A DNA stretch of 7,150 nucleotides from CAYMCQ01 sp964389025 (GCA_964389025.1 CAYMCQ010000124.1:1-7150); one strand, 5' to 3'. Numbered from the stretch's first letter, positions 1 to 5,452 are shown. The notes: generated from the sequence alone by a model not told the origin. Translations and numbers: made by a program.

Positions 1-17
1 GCTTTGAGCGGTTCACG

Positions 18-338
18 CTATCTCAAGCCTCCGGCTTTGCCGGAGGTCGCTGACAACATCGCGGGCAAATCCCGGCCACCGTAGATGACGCGAACAACAT
101 CAATGCCGTCGGGAGATGGTGTGTAGAAAATCAGATAATTTCCAATTGGAAACGAACGAAGACTTTCGCCGAGTGTCGGACGCGATCTTCCAATCAACGG
201 ATGTTCCGCCAAAAGTTCACAAGTCTCATCGAGTGCGTCAAGAAACCGGGAAGCCGCCACAGGATTGAGGTCGAAGATGTAACTGGCGGTTTCTTCGATG
301 TCGCGATGGGCATCCGTTGAAAAACGGATTGCTTTCAT
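18..338 (-). CDS. parE: ParE/RelE-superfamily toxin of a type II toxin-antitoxin pair
   Basis: This 106-aa protein matches the ParE branch of the RelE/ParE toxin fold. It has an N-terminal strand (KAIRFSTDAHRDIEETASYI), a helical stretch with AASRFLDALDETCELLAEHP, then IGRSRPTLGESLRSFPIGNY, the core strand YLIFYTPSPDGIDVVRVIYG and the terminal GRDLP. Family members poison DNA gyrase (ParE) or cleave ribosome-bound mRNA (RelE). The sequence favours ParE but does not prove the target. The start ATG at 338 overlaps the antitoxin stop by 4 bp (ATGA), which implies translational coupling. ParE proteins usually end just after GARDLPxLL. Here about 11 extra residues (SATSGKAGGLR) follow, encoded by a perfect hairpin at 28-46, so the tail looks repeat-derived. 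The toxin core is intact and probably active. Confidence 0.9.
   Translation of the reverse strand: MKAIRFSTDAHRDIEETASYIFDLNPVAASRFLDALDETCELLAEHPLIGRSRPTLGESLRSFPIGNYLIFYTPSPDGIDVVRVIYGGRDLPAMLSATSGKAGGLR
28..46. repeat. Perfect 8-3-8 hairpin inside the 3' end of parE
   Basis: CCTCCGGC (28-35), loop TTT, then GCCGGAGG (39-46) form a perfect 8-bp stem. It encodes the last residues of the toxin (SGKAGGLR). On neither strand is it followed by a T-run, so it does not look like an intrinsic terminator. The same 8-3-8 design is seen at 1126-1144 inside dxs, with a different sequence. Confidence 0.65.
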
Positions 339-601
339 CCCTTGCCGTGTTCGCGGCGATGCAGCTTCTCACGAAGATTTTGAATCGCCTTGCGGCCGTC
401 CACCACTTCGCCGCGACGTATTTGCCCCATGCCACTGGCGATTTTCTCACGAAGTTCGGAGACGTTCGAGCGGATGAATTCTTCCTGCGCCCGCAACATC
501 CCGAGGCTTTGAGCGACGACATCATCAGCGGAATGATAATGACCGCTCTTGAGCTGCTCGGCGACGAACCGCTCCTGGTCTGCTGTCAGCGTAACTGTCA
601 T
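335..601 (-). CDS. parD: ParD-like ribbon-helix-helix antitoxin
   Basis: This 88-aa protein is the antitoxin partner of the downstream ParE-type toxin. The N-terminus (TVTLTADQERFVAEQLKSG, then HYHSADDVVAQSLGMLRAQE) fits a ribbon-helix-helix DNA-binding domain: a short strand followed by two helices, residues 1-45. The charged C-terminal half (LREKIASGMGQIRRGEVVDG and onward) is the expected toxin-wrapping segment. ParD proteins normally neutralise the toxin and repress their own promoter as dimers. The ATG at 601 has no Shine-Dalgarno sequence, but a perfect TATAAT lies only 6 nt upstream, so the transcript probably starts at or near the A of the ATG. The gene lies 26 bp downstream of dxs on the same strand. 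Its own promoter suggests independent expression, though read-through from dxs is possible. Confidence 0.9.
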   Translation of the reverse strand: MTVTLTADQERFVAEQLKSGHYHSADDVVAQSLGMLRAQEEFIRSNVSELREKIASGMGQIRRGEVVDGRKAIQNLREKLHRREHGKG

Positions 602-631
602 GGTTCAATTATAGCAAGGTGTAACGGTTAT
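588..631 (-). promoter_or_regulatory. Candidate ParD operator: two 14-bp direct repeats around the -10 box
   Basis: Read on the minus strand, ATAACCGTTACACC (618-631) and ATGACAGTTACGCT (588-601) agree at 10 of 14 positions. They share the core GTTAC and start exactly 30 bp apart, about three helical turns, with the TATAAT box between them. A short dyad TAAC-G-GTTA (622-630) lies in the upstream copy. Ribbon-helix-helix antitoxins commonly bind repeated short sites at their own promoter. That these are the sites is inference. Confidence 0.35.
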
Positions 632-636
632 GCCAC
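608..636 (-). promoter_or_regulatory. Promoter for parDE, predicted leaderless
   Basis: On the minus strand there is a perfect -10 hexamer TATAAT (608-613). A 17-nt spacer separates it from GTGGCA (631-636), which matches the -35 consensus TTGACA at 4 of 6 positions. Only 6 nt separate the -10 from the ATG of parD, so initiation at the usual distance would fall on the start codon itself. The -35 lies within or next to the last codons of dxs. Confidence 0.65.
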
Positions 637-2715
637 TTCGATTAGCTTCGTCGCAACCTGCGCTTCGCCGCTGAATTGCCCCTTCACTTTCGCCACGATA
701 TTTTCAACAGTCAGCCCGTATTTCTTGCGAAGTTCGTCCTGCGACGAGGCGTGTTCGATGAACATGTCCGGCCAGCCGATGCGGACGACGGGCGTGGTGA
801 TGTTTTTCTCGCTGAAAAGTTCTAGCACTGCCGAGCCGTAACCGCCCATCAGCGCGTGGTCTTCCAGCGTGACGATGACGTCGGCGGCGCGTCCGAAAAA
901 TTCGTGCGTGCCGGCGTCAATCGGTTTCGTGAAACGCGGGTTGATGACGGCGACATCGAAGCCGTCAGACGCAAGTTGTGCGGCGGCTTTGCGCGCCATT
1001 GAATTCAGATTGCCGAGACCAAACAAAGCAACCTTTCCCCTCACCCTGACGCTCTCCCCACCCTGCTCCGCCAAAGCGCTTCGCGGCGGCGAGTCGGATG
1101 CGGAGAGGGAGTGAAATTCTTTACTCACAGGCAAGATGCCTGTGCTACTACCGAAGTTTTGGATGACTTCAGCCTTGCCGATTTCGAGGAGCTTGGGCTG
1201 GTCTTTGATGGGCACGCCTTCCGCCGCGCCGCGCGGGTAGCGGATGAACGTCGGATGATTTTGCATCGTCGCGGTGAACATCATGTCCTGCAATTCGTCC
1301 TCGTCCTTTGGCGCCATCGCGATGAGGTTCGGCAGGCAGCGAAGATACGCGATGTCGAAGAGGCCGTGGTGAGTCGGGCCATCGTTGGCAGAAAGCCCGG
1401 CGCGGTCCATGCAGAAAATCACCGGCAAATCCTGCAGGCAAACGTCGTGATGCAAACAATCGTAGGCGCGTTGCAGGAACGTGGAATAAATCGCGCAGAC
1501 GGGATGAAAACCCATCGTTGCCATGCCGGCGGCGAAAATAACGGCGTGCTCCTCGGCAATACCAACGTCGTAATAACGATTGGGCATGGCCTTTTCCAAA
1601 TGTTTCAAGCCGGTGCCGCTCGGCATCGCGGCGGTGATACCGACGATTGAATTGTTGTTCTGGCAAAGCTTGACCATCGTTTTGCCAAAGACGTCCTGAT
1701 AATTCGGCGCAGCGCCGGGTTTTGCGGGAGGAGTGTCGCCGGTTTTCACGTCGTAAGGTCCGAGGCCGTGAAATTTCTCAGGGAACTTCAGCGCGGCTTC
1801 GTAGCCTTTTCCCTTTTGCGTGAGGACATGGATGACGATGGGATGATCGCAGGTCTTTGCGAATTCCAGCGTGCTGATGAGCAGCGATAAATTGTGGCCG
1901 TCAATCGGGCCGAGGTAGCGCACGCCCATTTCCTCGAACAGAACAGGATTGCCCTGGCCGCCGCGACCGTCCGCGTCGAGCGGACTTTTTGTCTGGCGCA
2001 AGCCGACATCAGTGATCGCGCCCTTGAAACCTTCCTCGGCCCTGTGCGCGAGCTTGAGCGCGAGTTCGCCCTTGGGCAGGCGCATGACGAACCGCTCGAA
2101 ATCGCGCGAGAGTTTGTTGTAGGACGGATTCGTGATGAGCTTGTTCAGGTAGCCTGAAATCGCGCCGACATTTTTCGCGATGCTCCATTCGTTGTCGTTG
2201 AGGATGCCGATGAACTTTTTTGTCGTGTGCGAAAGGTTGTTCAATGCCTCGAATGAAATCCCGTTCGTCAACGCGGCGTCGCCGAAAATGCAGACGACAT
2301 TTTCATCCGTGCCTTTTTGATCGCGCGCCGCAGCCATCCCGAGCGCGGCGGAAAGCGCTGTGCCCGCATGACCCGCGCCGAAGCAGTCGTGTTCACTTTC
2401 AGTCCGCAACGCGAAGCCGTTCAAGCCGCCGGTCTGCCGGATGGTTCGGAAACGATCCTTGCGACCGGTGAGAAGTTTGTGGACGTAAACCTGATGGCTC
2501 ACGTCCCAGACAAATTTATCCTTCGGCGTGCTGAAGACGCGATGCAGCGCGATGGTCAACTCAACGACGCCGAGATTTGGGCCGAGATGCCCGCCCGCCT
2601 TGGAGAGTCCGGCGATGAGTTCCTCGCGGATCTCTCCGGCGAGTTTCAGGAGTTGATCCACGGTCAATTTCTTGACGTGCATCGGCGAATCAATCATGTC
2701 GAGGTAGCGGTTCAT
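628..2715 (-). CDS. dxs: 1-deoxy-D-xylulose-5-phosphate synthase, with in-frame repeat insertions
   Basis: DXS condenses pyruvate and glyceraldehyde 3-phosphate with thiamine diphosphate (ThDP), the first step of the MEP isoprenoid pathway. Seen here: GGHLGPNLGVVELTIALH (41-58), WDVSHQ (70-75, His74 matching the catalytic His49 of E. coli), the ThDP-motif region GDAALTNG (145-152) with NDN (173-175), GPIDGH (269-274), GIAEEHAV (385-392, Glu388 matching Glu370 of E. coli), IYSTFLQRAYD (409-419), DGPTHHGLFDIAYLRC (445-460) and YPRG (493-496). The C-terminal domain shows NPRFTKPID and GGYGSAV. At 695 aa it is longer than the usual 620-640. Two extra segments explain this: about 20 residues near 237-257 and about 39 residues near 523-561, the latter encoded by two palindromic repeats. 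The ThDP motif reads GDA rather than GDG. The start ATG at 2715 lacks a Shine-Dalgarno sequence. xseB lies 67 bp upstream. The frame is open throughout and all key residues are present, so I expect a working enzyme. Confidence 0.97.
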   Translation of the reverse strand: MNRYLDMIDSPMHVKKLTVDQLLKLAGEIREELIAGLSKAGGHLGPNLGVVELTIALHRVFSTPKDKFVWDVSHQVYVHKLLTGRKDRFRTIRQTGGLNGFALRTESEHDCFGAGHAGTALSAALGMAAARDQKGTDENVVCIFGDAALTNGISFEALNNLSHTTKKFIGILNDNEWSIAKNVGAISGYLNKLITNPSYNKLSRDFERFVMRLPKGELALKLAHRAEEGFKGAITDVGLRQTKSPLDADGRGGQGNPVLFEEMGVRYLGPIDGHNLSLLISTLEFAKTCDHPIVIHVLTQKGKGYEAALKFPEKFHGLGPYDVKTGDTPPAKPGAAPNYQDVFGKTMVKLCQNNNSIVGITAAMPSGTGLKHLEKAMPNRYYDVGIAEEHAVIFAAGMATMGFHPVCAIYSTFLQRAYDCLHHDVCLQDLPVIFCMDRAGLSANDGPTHHGLFDIAYLRCLPNLIAMAPKDEDELQDMMFTATMQNHPTFIRYPRGAAEGVPIKDQPKLLEIGKAEVIQNFGSSTGILPVSKEFHSLSASDSPPRSALAEQGGESVRVRGKVALFGLGNLNSMARKAAAQLASDGFDVAVINPRFTKPIDAGTHEFFGRAADVIVTLEDHALMGGYGSAVLELFSEKNITTPVVRIGWPDMFIEHASSQDELRKKYGLTVENIVAKVKGQFSGEAQVATKLIEVA
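1036..1114. repeat. Dispersed palindromic repeat ('LTLTLSP' type) inserted in frame in dxs
   Basis: This stretch of about 79 bp has outer arms CTCTCC (1052-1057) and GGAGAG (1102-1107), and inner arms CCGCC (1068-1072) and GGCGG (1085-1089) around the palindrome AAGCGCTT (1074-1081). In one plus-strand frame it reads PLTLTLSPPCSAKALRGG and then ESDAERE, a peptide signature I remember as a common spurious translation of a repeat in verrucomicrobial and planctomycete genomes (not checked). On the dxs strand it encodes LSASDSPPRSALAEQGG and then ESVRVRGK, which has no counterpart in ordinary DXS. Confidence 0.7.
1126..1144. repeat. Palindromic repeat ('GILPV/RQDACAT' type) inserted in frame in dxs
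   Basis: CACAGGCA (1126-1133), loop AGA, then TGCCTGTG (1137-1144) form a perfect 8-bp stem with a 3-nt loop. Its frames read RQDACATT on the plus strand and STGILPV on the dxs strand. I remember this pair as the mark of a very abundant short repeat in verrucomicrobial genomes (not checked). It lies next to the element at 1036-1114, and together they account for residues of about 523-561 of DXS. Confidence 0.72.
1969..1985. repeat. Short inverted repeat in a second extra segment of dxs
   Basis: GTCCGC (1969-1974), GTCGA, then GCGGAC (1980-1985) form a perfect 6-bp dyad. It encodes part of TKSPLDADGRGGQGN (residues 242-256), where typical DXS proteins join the preceding helix to the PGTLFEE-like strand with only a few residues. 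It may be a third small insertion, or a lineage-specific loop that happens to be palindromic. Confidence 0.4.
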
Positions 2716-2728
2716 AATTTTTTTGGCG

Positions 2729-2783
2729 ATTGGCTATCAACTATCGGCTATGGGCTGTGCGGAATGGCCAATAGACGATAGCC
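2729..2783. repeat. Imperfect palindrome between xseB and dxs ('YQLSA' type)
   Basis: CTATCGGCTAT (2741-2751) pairs with ATAGACGATAG (2771-2781) at 10 of 11 positions. Alternative arms GGCTATC (2732-2738) with GATAGCC (2777-2783), and TTGGC (2730-2734) with GCCAA (2767-2771), overlap them. One frame reads AIGYQLSAMG, like the low-complexity AISYQLSA translations I remember from repeat-rich PVC genomes. It fills most of the 67-bp gap after the xseB stop and would form a hairpin in an xseB-dxs transcript, but it has no terminator T-run. Confidence 0.55.
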
Positions 2784-3061
2784 TATTCGTCGTTCATCAG
2801 TTTCTCCATTGGTTTCAATTTGAATTCGCCACCGGCAGTTTTTTCGAGTTGCTTGATCTTCAATTCCGCTTCCGCAAGTTTCTCCTGGCAAACCTTCGCC
2901 AGCCGCGTTCCCTCCTCGAATTTCGCCAGCAATTCCTCCAGCGGCAACTCCTCGGATTCCATCGCCTCCACGATGCCCTCCAGCTTTTTCAAGGCGCTTT
3001 CAAACTGCAAATTGCTTTTCGCGGGAGCACTCTGGCCTGCGCTTTTTTGGACGTTTGCCAC
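2783..3061 (-). CDS. xseB: Exodeoxyribonuclease VII small subunit
   Basis: This 92-aa protein carries the XseB signature: FESALKKLEGIVEAMESEEL at about 20-39, then PLEELLAKFEEGTRLAKVCQ and EKLAEAELKIKQLE to about 73, a charged helical hairpin. XseB subunits bind XseA to form exonuclease VII, which degrades single-stranded DNA into oligonucleotides. The first 18 residues (MANVQKSAGQSAPAKSNL) are a basic, low-complexity extension. The start is GTG at 3061. An in-frame TAG lies 12 nt upstream and there is no other ATG or GTG before the conserved core, so this start is nearly forced. No clear ribosome-binding site is visible. xseB directly upstream of dxs is a common bacterial arrangement, which supports both calls. 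xseA is not in the window. Confidence 0.93.
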   Translation of the reverse strand: MANVQKSAGQSAPAKSNLQFESALKKLEGIVEAMESEELPLEELLAKFEEGTRLAKVCQEKLAEAELKIKQLEKTAGGEFKLKPMEKLMNDE

Positions 3062-3110
3062 GCGCGAAGGCTAGACAATCATCGCGGTCGTTACAACGTT
3101 AAAACGCTCC

Positions 3111-3140
3111 ATTTGACTTCGCGCTCCGTCCGAATAGGCT
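3111..3140 (+). promoter_or_regulatory. Weak candidate promoter for the BON-domain gene
   Basis: TTGACT (3111-3116) resembles a -35 box. TAGGCT (3135-3140), after an 18-nt spacer, is a poor -10 (3 of 6 matches). It lies 16 nt before the ATG, within the 95-bp divergent gap between xseB and this gene. No convincing minus-strand promoter for xseB was found there. Confidence 0.3.
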
Positions 3141-3156
3141 TCTGCGAAGATCACGT

Positions 3157-3630
3157 ATGAGTCGTCTCGCATTTTTGATTGTCGGAATTCTCGCCGGCGG
3201 AGCGGCGGTTTGGTGGTATGTCCAAAAACAACCCGCGTCGAAGCCGGCGGAAATTCAGCAGCAAGCCGCGAGCAACGCCCGCTCGCTCGGCCAGGACATT
3301 CACGCAAAATTGGATTCGCTCAATCTCAGCGGCGACAAAATCAAGGATGAACTGAAACGCACCGGCACAATCATCCGCCGGAAGAGCAGCGAGATCGGAC
3401 AGAAAATTTCTGATGCGACTGCCGACGCGCGCGTCACCGCTAAAATCAAAGCCAAACTTGTGGCCGACAAGGAGCTTTCCGCCTGGAATATTTCCGTGAG
3501 CACCACCGGCGGACTCGTGACGCTTTCAGGAAAAGTTTCTTCGCCCGAGCAGATCGGCAAAGCTGTGCTGTTGACGATGGAGACGGATGGAGTGAGGGAA
3601 GTTGTTTCGACACTGCAAGTGAAGCCGTGA
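3157..3630 (+). CDS. Membrane-anchored BON-domain protein
   Basis: This 157-aa protein has an N-terminal hydrophobic segment (LAFLIVGILAGGAAVWWYV, residues 4-22) with no lipobox cysteine, so it is probably anchored in the inner membrane with the rest in the periplasm. A polar helical linker follows (about 25-88, including IKDELKRTGTIIRRKSSEIG). A BON domain then spans about 91-156: DARVTAKIKAKLVADKEL, then the strand NISVSTTGGLVTLSGKVSS and DGVREVVSTLQVK. BON domains (as in OsmY and secretins) are thought to bind phospholipid or envelope surfaces, and many members are osmotic or envelope-stress proteins. The exact role here is unknown. It is transcribed divergently from xseB and convergently with the small reading frame at 3726. 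Codon use looks like its neighbours. Confidence 0.85.
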   Translation: MSRLAFLIVGILAGGAAVWWYVQKQPASKPAEIQQQAASNARSLGQDIHAKLDSLNLSGDKIKDELKRTGTIIRRKSSEIGQKISDATADARVTAKIKAKLVADKELSAWNISVSTTGGLVTLSGKVSSPEQIGKAVLLTMETDGVREVVSTLQVKP

Positions 3631-3725
3631 TTTGACGGGGTTGGAGTGGGTTGATGAACCGACGCCTCTTCCGGCTGCAAGTGGAATAGCGTGCTTAACG
3701 CTTCAATGAACTTGTGTCGTTGTCG

Positions 3726-4133
3726 TTACTTAGGACTGGCCCCGCTATTCAGGATTCTAGCCATCTCCGCCTTGATTTGCTCCAGCCTGCGCCGGTCAGT
3801 TTCCCGTTTCGCTTCCAGAACCTTGGCCACTTCCGGGTTGGGTTTAAGATTCGTTTCAGCGTAATGCTGGATTTTCAAATCCATCATTTCTTCTATCAAT
3901 CTTGCCAATGGTTCGCCATTCATGGGCTTTCCACTCGCAATTTTCAGGCCGAGTTCGTTGGGCTGGGAGCGAGGCTTTTTGACCGAAGCTTCTCCGAGCG
4001 ACTTGTCTGAAAACGCCGGAGGCGTTACAGAAATTAGCCGGGGGTTGAGGCGAATCTGCGAGCCGATACCCCCGGTCTGTTGAAACAAATTGCACCCTGA
4101 AGGGTGTGCCAGAAATTCGGTCGTGTCTTCCAC
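3726..4133 (-). CDS. Unrecognised small charged protein; 5' part made of repeat DNA
   Basis: I do not recognise this protein. The open frame runs from a GTG at 4133 for 135 aa, but about its first 41 residues (4012-4133) are encoded by a palindromic repeat, so they are not ancestral coding sequence. A more natural start is the ATG at 3923, preceded by a weak GGAAAG. This gives a 65-aa protein beginning MNGEPLARLIEEMMDLKIQH, with a strongly charged helical, possibly coiled-coil C-terminal half (EVAKVLEAKRETDRRRLEQI, then KAEMARIL). There is no signal peptide, membrane segment or cysteine pattern in that 65-aa form. It may instead be the 3' part of a longer gene interrupted by the repeat (see 4229-4320). 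It converges with the BON gene across a 95-bp gap that has no clear terminator. It could be functional, remodelled or decaying. Confidence 0.45.
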   Translation of the reverse strand: MEDTTEFLAHPSGCNLFQQTGGIGSQIRLNPRLISVTPPAFSDKSLGEASVKKPRSQPNELGLKIASGKPMNGEPLARLIEEMMDLKIQHYAETNLKPNPEVAKVLEAKRETDRRRLEQIKAEMARILNSGASPK

Positions 4134-4228
4134 GACCCCTTTCAGGGTCGCGATTTATTTTGCGTTTGTCCGGGGGTATCGTCGAAGGCTCCTCAACCCC
4201 AGCTAATTTCTGACAACCTTTCAGGTTG
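4012..4228. repeat. Two-unit head-to-head palindromic element with covarying hairpins
   Basis: Two copies of a 95-96 bp unit lie in opposite orientation: 4012-4106 (read on minus) and 4133-4228 (read on plus). Each unit runs hairpin, A/T-rich spacer, a core beginning CCGGGGGTATCG and ending GCTAATTTCTG, then a second hairpin. The cores (4028-4075 and 4170-4212) are near-identical apart from a short gap. The four hairpins differ in sequence but all pair: AACGCC/GGCGTT (4012-4026), CACCC/GGGTG (4093-4106), CGACCC/GGGTCG (4133-4150) and CAACCT/AGGTTG (4214-4228). No protein is encoded that could move it, so it is probably a non-autonomous repeat. Confidence 0.75.
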
Positions 4229-4320
4229 CCCGCGCCCAGCGTCCGCAAATTCCGTTCAAACTCCTCGACGTCGTAATGCACGAAAATGCCGCGACTGCCA
4301 AGCTCCTCGCCTGCTTGATT
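4229..4320 (-). pseudogene. Coding-like fragment, possibly the 5' part of the gene ending at 3726
   Basis: Between the downstream end of the sugar kinase and the palindromic element, one minus-strand frame reads NQAGEELGSRGIFVHYDVEE and then FERNLRTLGAG, a composition typical of real protein. It follows a TGA at 4321-4323 and contains a GTG at 4281 that could be a start. Beyond 4229 the frame enters repeat DNA. Removing exactly 4012-4228 joins this frame to the one ending at 3726, giving a 112-aa protein from the GTG at 4281. I do not recognise the family. The repeat boundaries are uncertain by a few bases, so the in-frame join could be chance (about one in three). Confidence 0.35.
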
Positions 4321-4351
4321 TCAGTCTGGCAAAAGCGATGGCGATACAAAG

Positions 4352-5452
4352 TTATCTCTGCACCCTCGCCCCGCCGCCCTTCATCAACTTCTCCACTTCA
4401 TCTTTGCCCGCCATGCTCGTGTCGCCGGGCGTCGTCATCGCAAGCGCGCCGTGGGCTGCGCCGTATTCGACGGCTTTTTGCGCGTCGCCGGTGGTCATCA
4501 GGCCGTAGATGAAGCCGGACGCGAAACTGTCGCCGCCGCCGACGCGATCCAGGATTTCGAGGTCGGGATATTTGCGGCTCTCGAAAAATTTTCCGTCCAT
4601 CCAGGCGATGGCGGCCCAGTCGTTGATGGTCGCGGTCTTGGCGGCGCGCAATGTCGTGGCAGTTGCTTTGAAGTTGGGAAAAGTTTTCACCGCCGTCTCG
4701 ATCATTTTCTTGAACGCGGTCACGTCAATGTGGAGCAGATGTTCATCCGCGCCTTCGACTTTGAAGCCGAGGCAGGCGGTGAAATCTTCCTCGTTGCCGA
4801 TCATCACGTCCACATACTTGGCGATCTCCTTGTTGACCTCTTGCGCGCGTTTCTGTCCACCGATGGATTTCCAGAGGCTCGGGCGATAATTCAAATCGTA
4901 ACTCACAATTGTGCCGTGCTTCTTTGCCGCTTTGACCGCTTCGATGACGAGTTGCGGCGTGGTGTCGCTCAACGCCGCGAAAATGCCGCCGGTGTGCAGC
5001 CAGCGCACGCCAACTTTGCCGAAAATATTTTCCCAATCGAAATCGCCGGGCTTGAGCTGGCTCGCCGCCGTGTGGCCGCGGTCGGGAATGCCCACCGCGC
5101 CGCGCACGCCGAATCCGCGCTCGGTGAAGTTCAATCCGTTGCGCGTAACACGGCCCACTCCGTCAAACTGTTTCCACTTGATGAACTCCGTGTCCACGCC
5201 GCCTTGCAGAATAAAATCTTCGAGCAACCGGCCAACGTCATTGTCGGCGAACGCGGTGGCGACGGCGGTTTTCAATCCGAAGCAGCGGCGCAATCCACGC
5301 GCGACGTTGTATTCGCCGCCGCCTTCCCACACTTTGAATTCGCGCGCGGTGCGCACGCGGCCTTCGCCGGGGTCAAGGCGCAGCATGATTTCGCCGAGCG
5401 CGAGCAGGTCGTATTTGCAGGAGCCGGCGGGTTTGATTTTGAGAGTTGGCAT
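4352..5452 (-). CDS. kdgK: PfkB-family sugar kinase, probably 2-keto-3-deoxygluconate kinase
   Basis: This 366-aa protein of the ribokinase/PfkB family phosphorylates a sugar or sugar acid with ATP in the cytoplasm. The first family signature appears as WEGGGEYNVARGLRR (42-56). The C-terminal signature is LDRVGGGDSFASGFIYG (301-317), where Asp308 is the predicted catalytic base and the GGGD loop forms the anion hole. The opening LLALGEIMLRLDPGEGR and the mid-protein SYDLNYRPSLW (184-194) with IGNEEDF (218-224) resemble 2-keto-3-deoxygluconate (KDG) kinases, which make KDPG for aldol cleavage. No KDPG aldolase, uronate enzyme or transporter lies alongside to confirm the substrate, so fructokinase or another PfkB activity remains possible. 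The start ATG at 5452 has a weak upstream context. The gene is divergent from lpxI across a 204-bp gap containing a repeat. Confidence 0.88.
   Translation of the reverse strand: MPTLKIKPAGSCKYDLLALGEIMLRLDPGEGRVRTAREFKVWEGGGEYNVARGLRRCFGLKTAVATAFADNDVGRLLEDFILQGGVDTEFIKWKQFDGVGRVTRNGLNFTERGFGVRGAVGIPDRGHTAASQLKPGDFDWENIFGKVGVRWLHTGGIFAALSDTTPQLVIEAVKAAKKHGTIVSYDLNYRPSLWKSIGGQKRAQEVNKEIAKYVDVMIGNEEDFTACLGFKVEGADEHLLHIDVTAFKKMIETAVKTFPNFKATATTLRAAKTATINDWAAIAWMDGKFFESRKYPDLEILDRVGGGDSFASGFIYGLMTTGDAQKAVEYGAAHGALAMTTPGDTSMAGKDEVEKLMKGGGARVQR

Noticed and set aside
28..46. Intrinsic terminator for parDE
   Set aside because: The stem is strong but no T-run follows on either strand, and it lies inside the coding sequence before the stop.
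317..841. Plus-strand open frame opposite parD and the end of dxs
   Set aside because: It overlaps two well-supported minus-strand genes and has no family features.
2317..2781. Plus-strand open frame opposite dxs
   Set aside because: Antisense shadow of strongly conserved DXS sequence.
3631..3725. Terminator in the convergent gap after the BON gene
   Set aside because: Only weak stems (AGCGT/ACGCT at 3688-3702 and GGTT/AACC near 3650) without T-runs, so I do not call one.
4012..4228. CRISPR array
   Set aside because: The repeats are inverted, only two in number and lack regular spacers. No cas genes are present.
3856..4281. Minus-strand open frame of 141 codons running through the palindromic element
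   Set aside because: Only its first 17 or so codons look like protein. The rest is repeat DNA followed by the wrong frame of the gene ending at 3726. I kept the coding-like start as a fragment instead.
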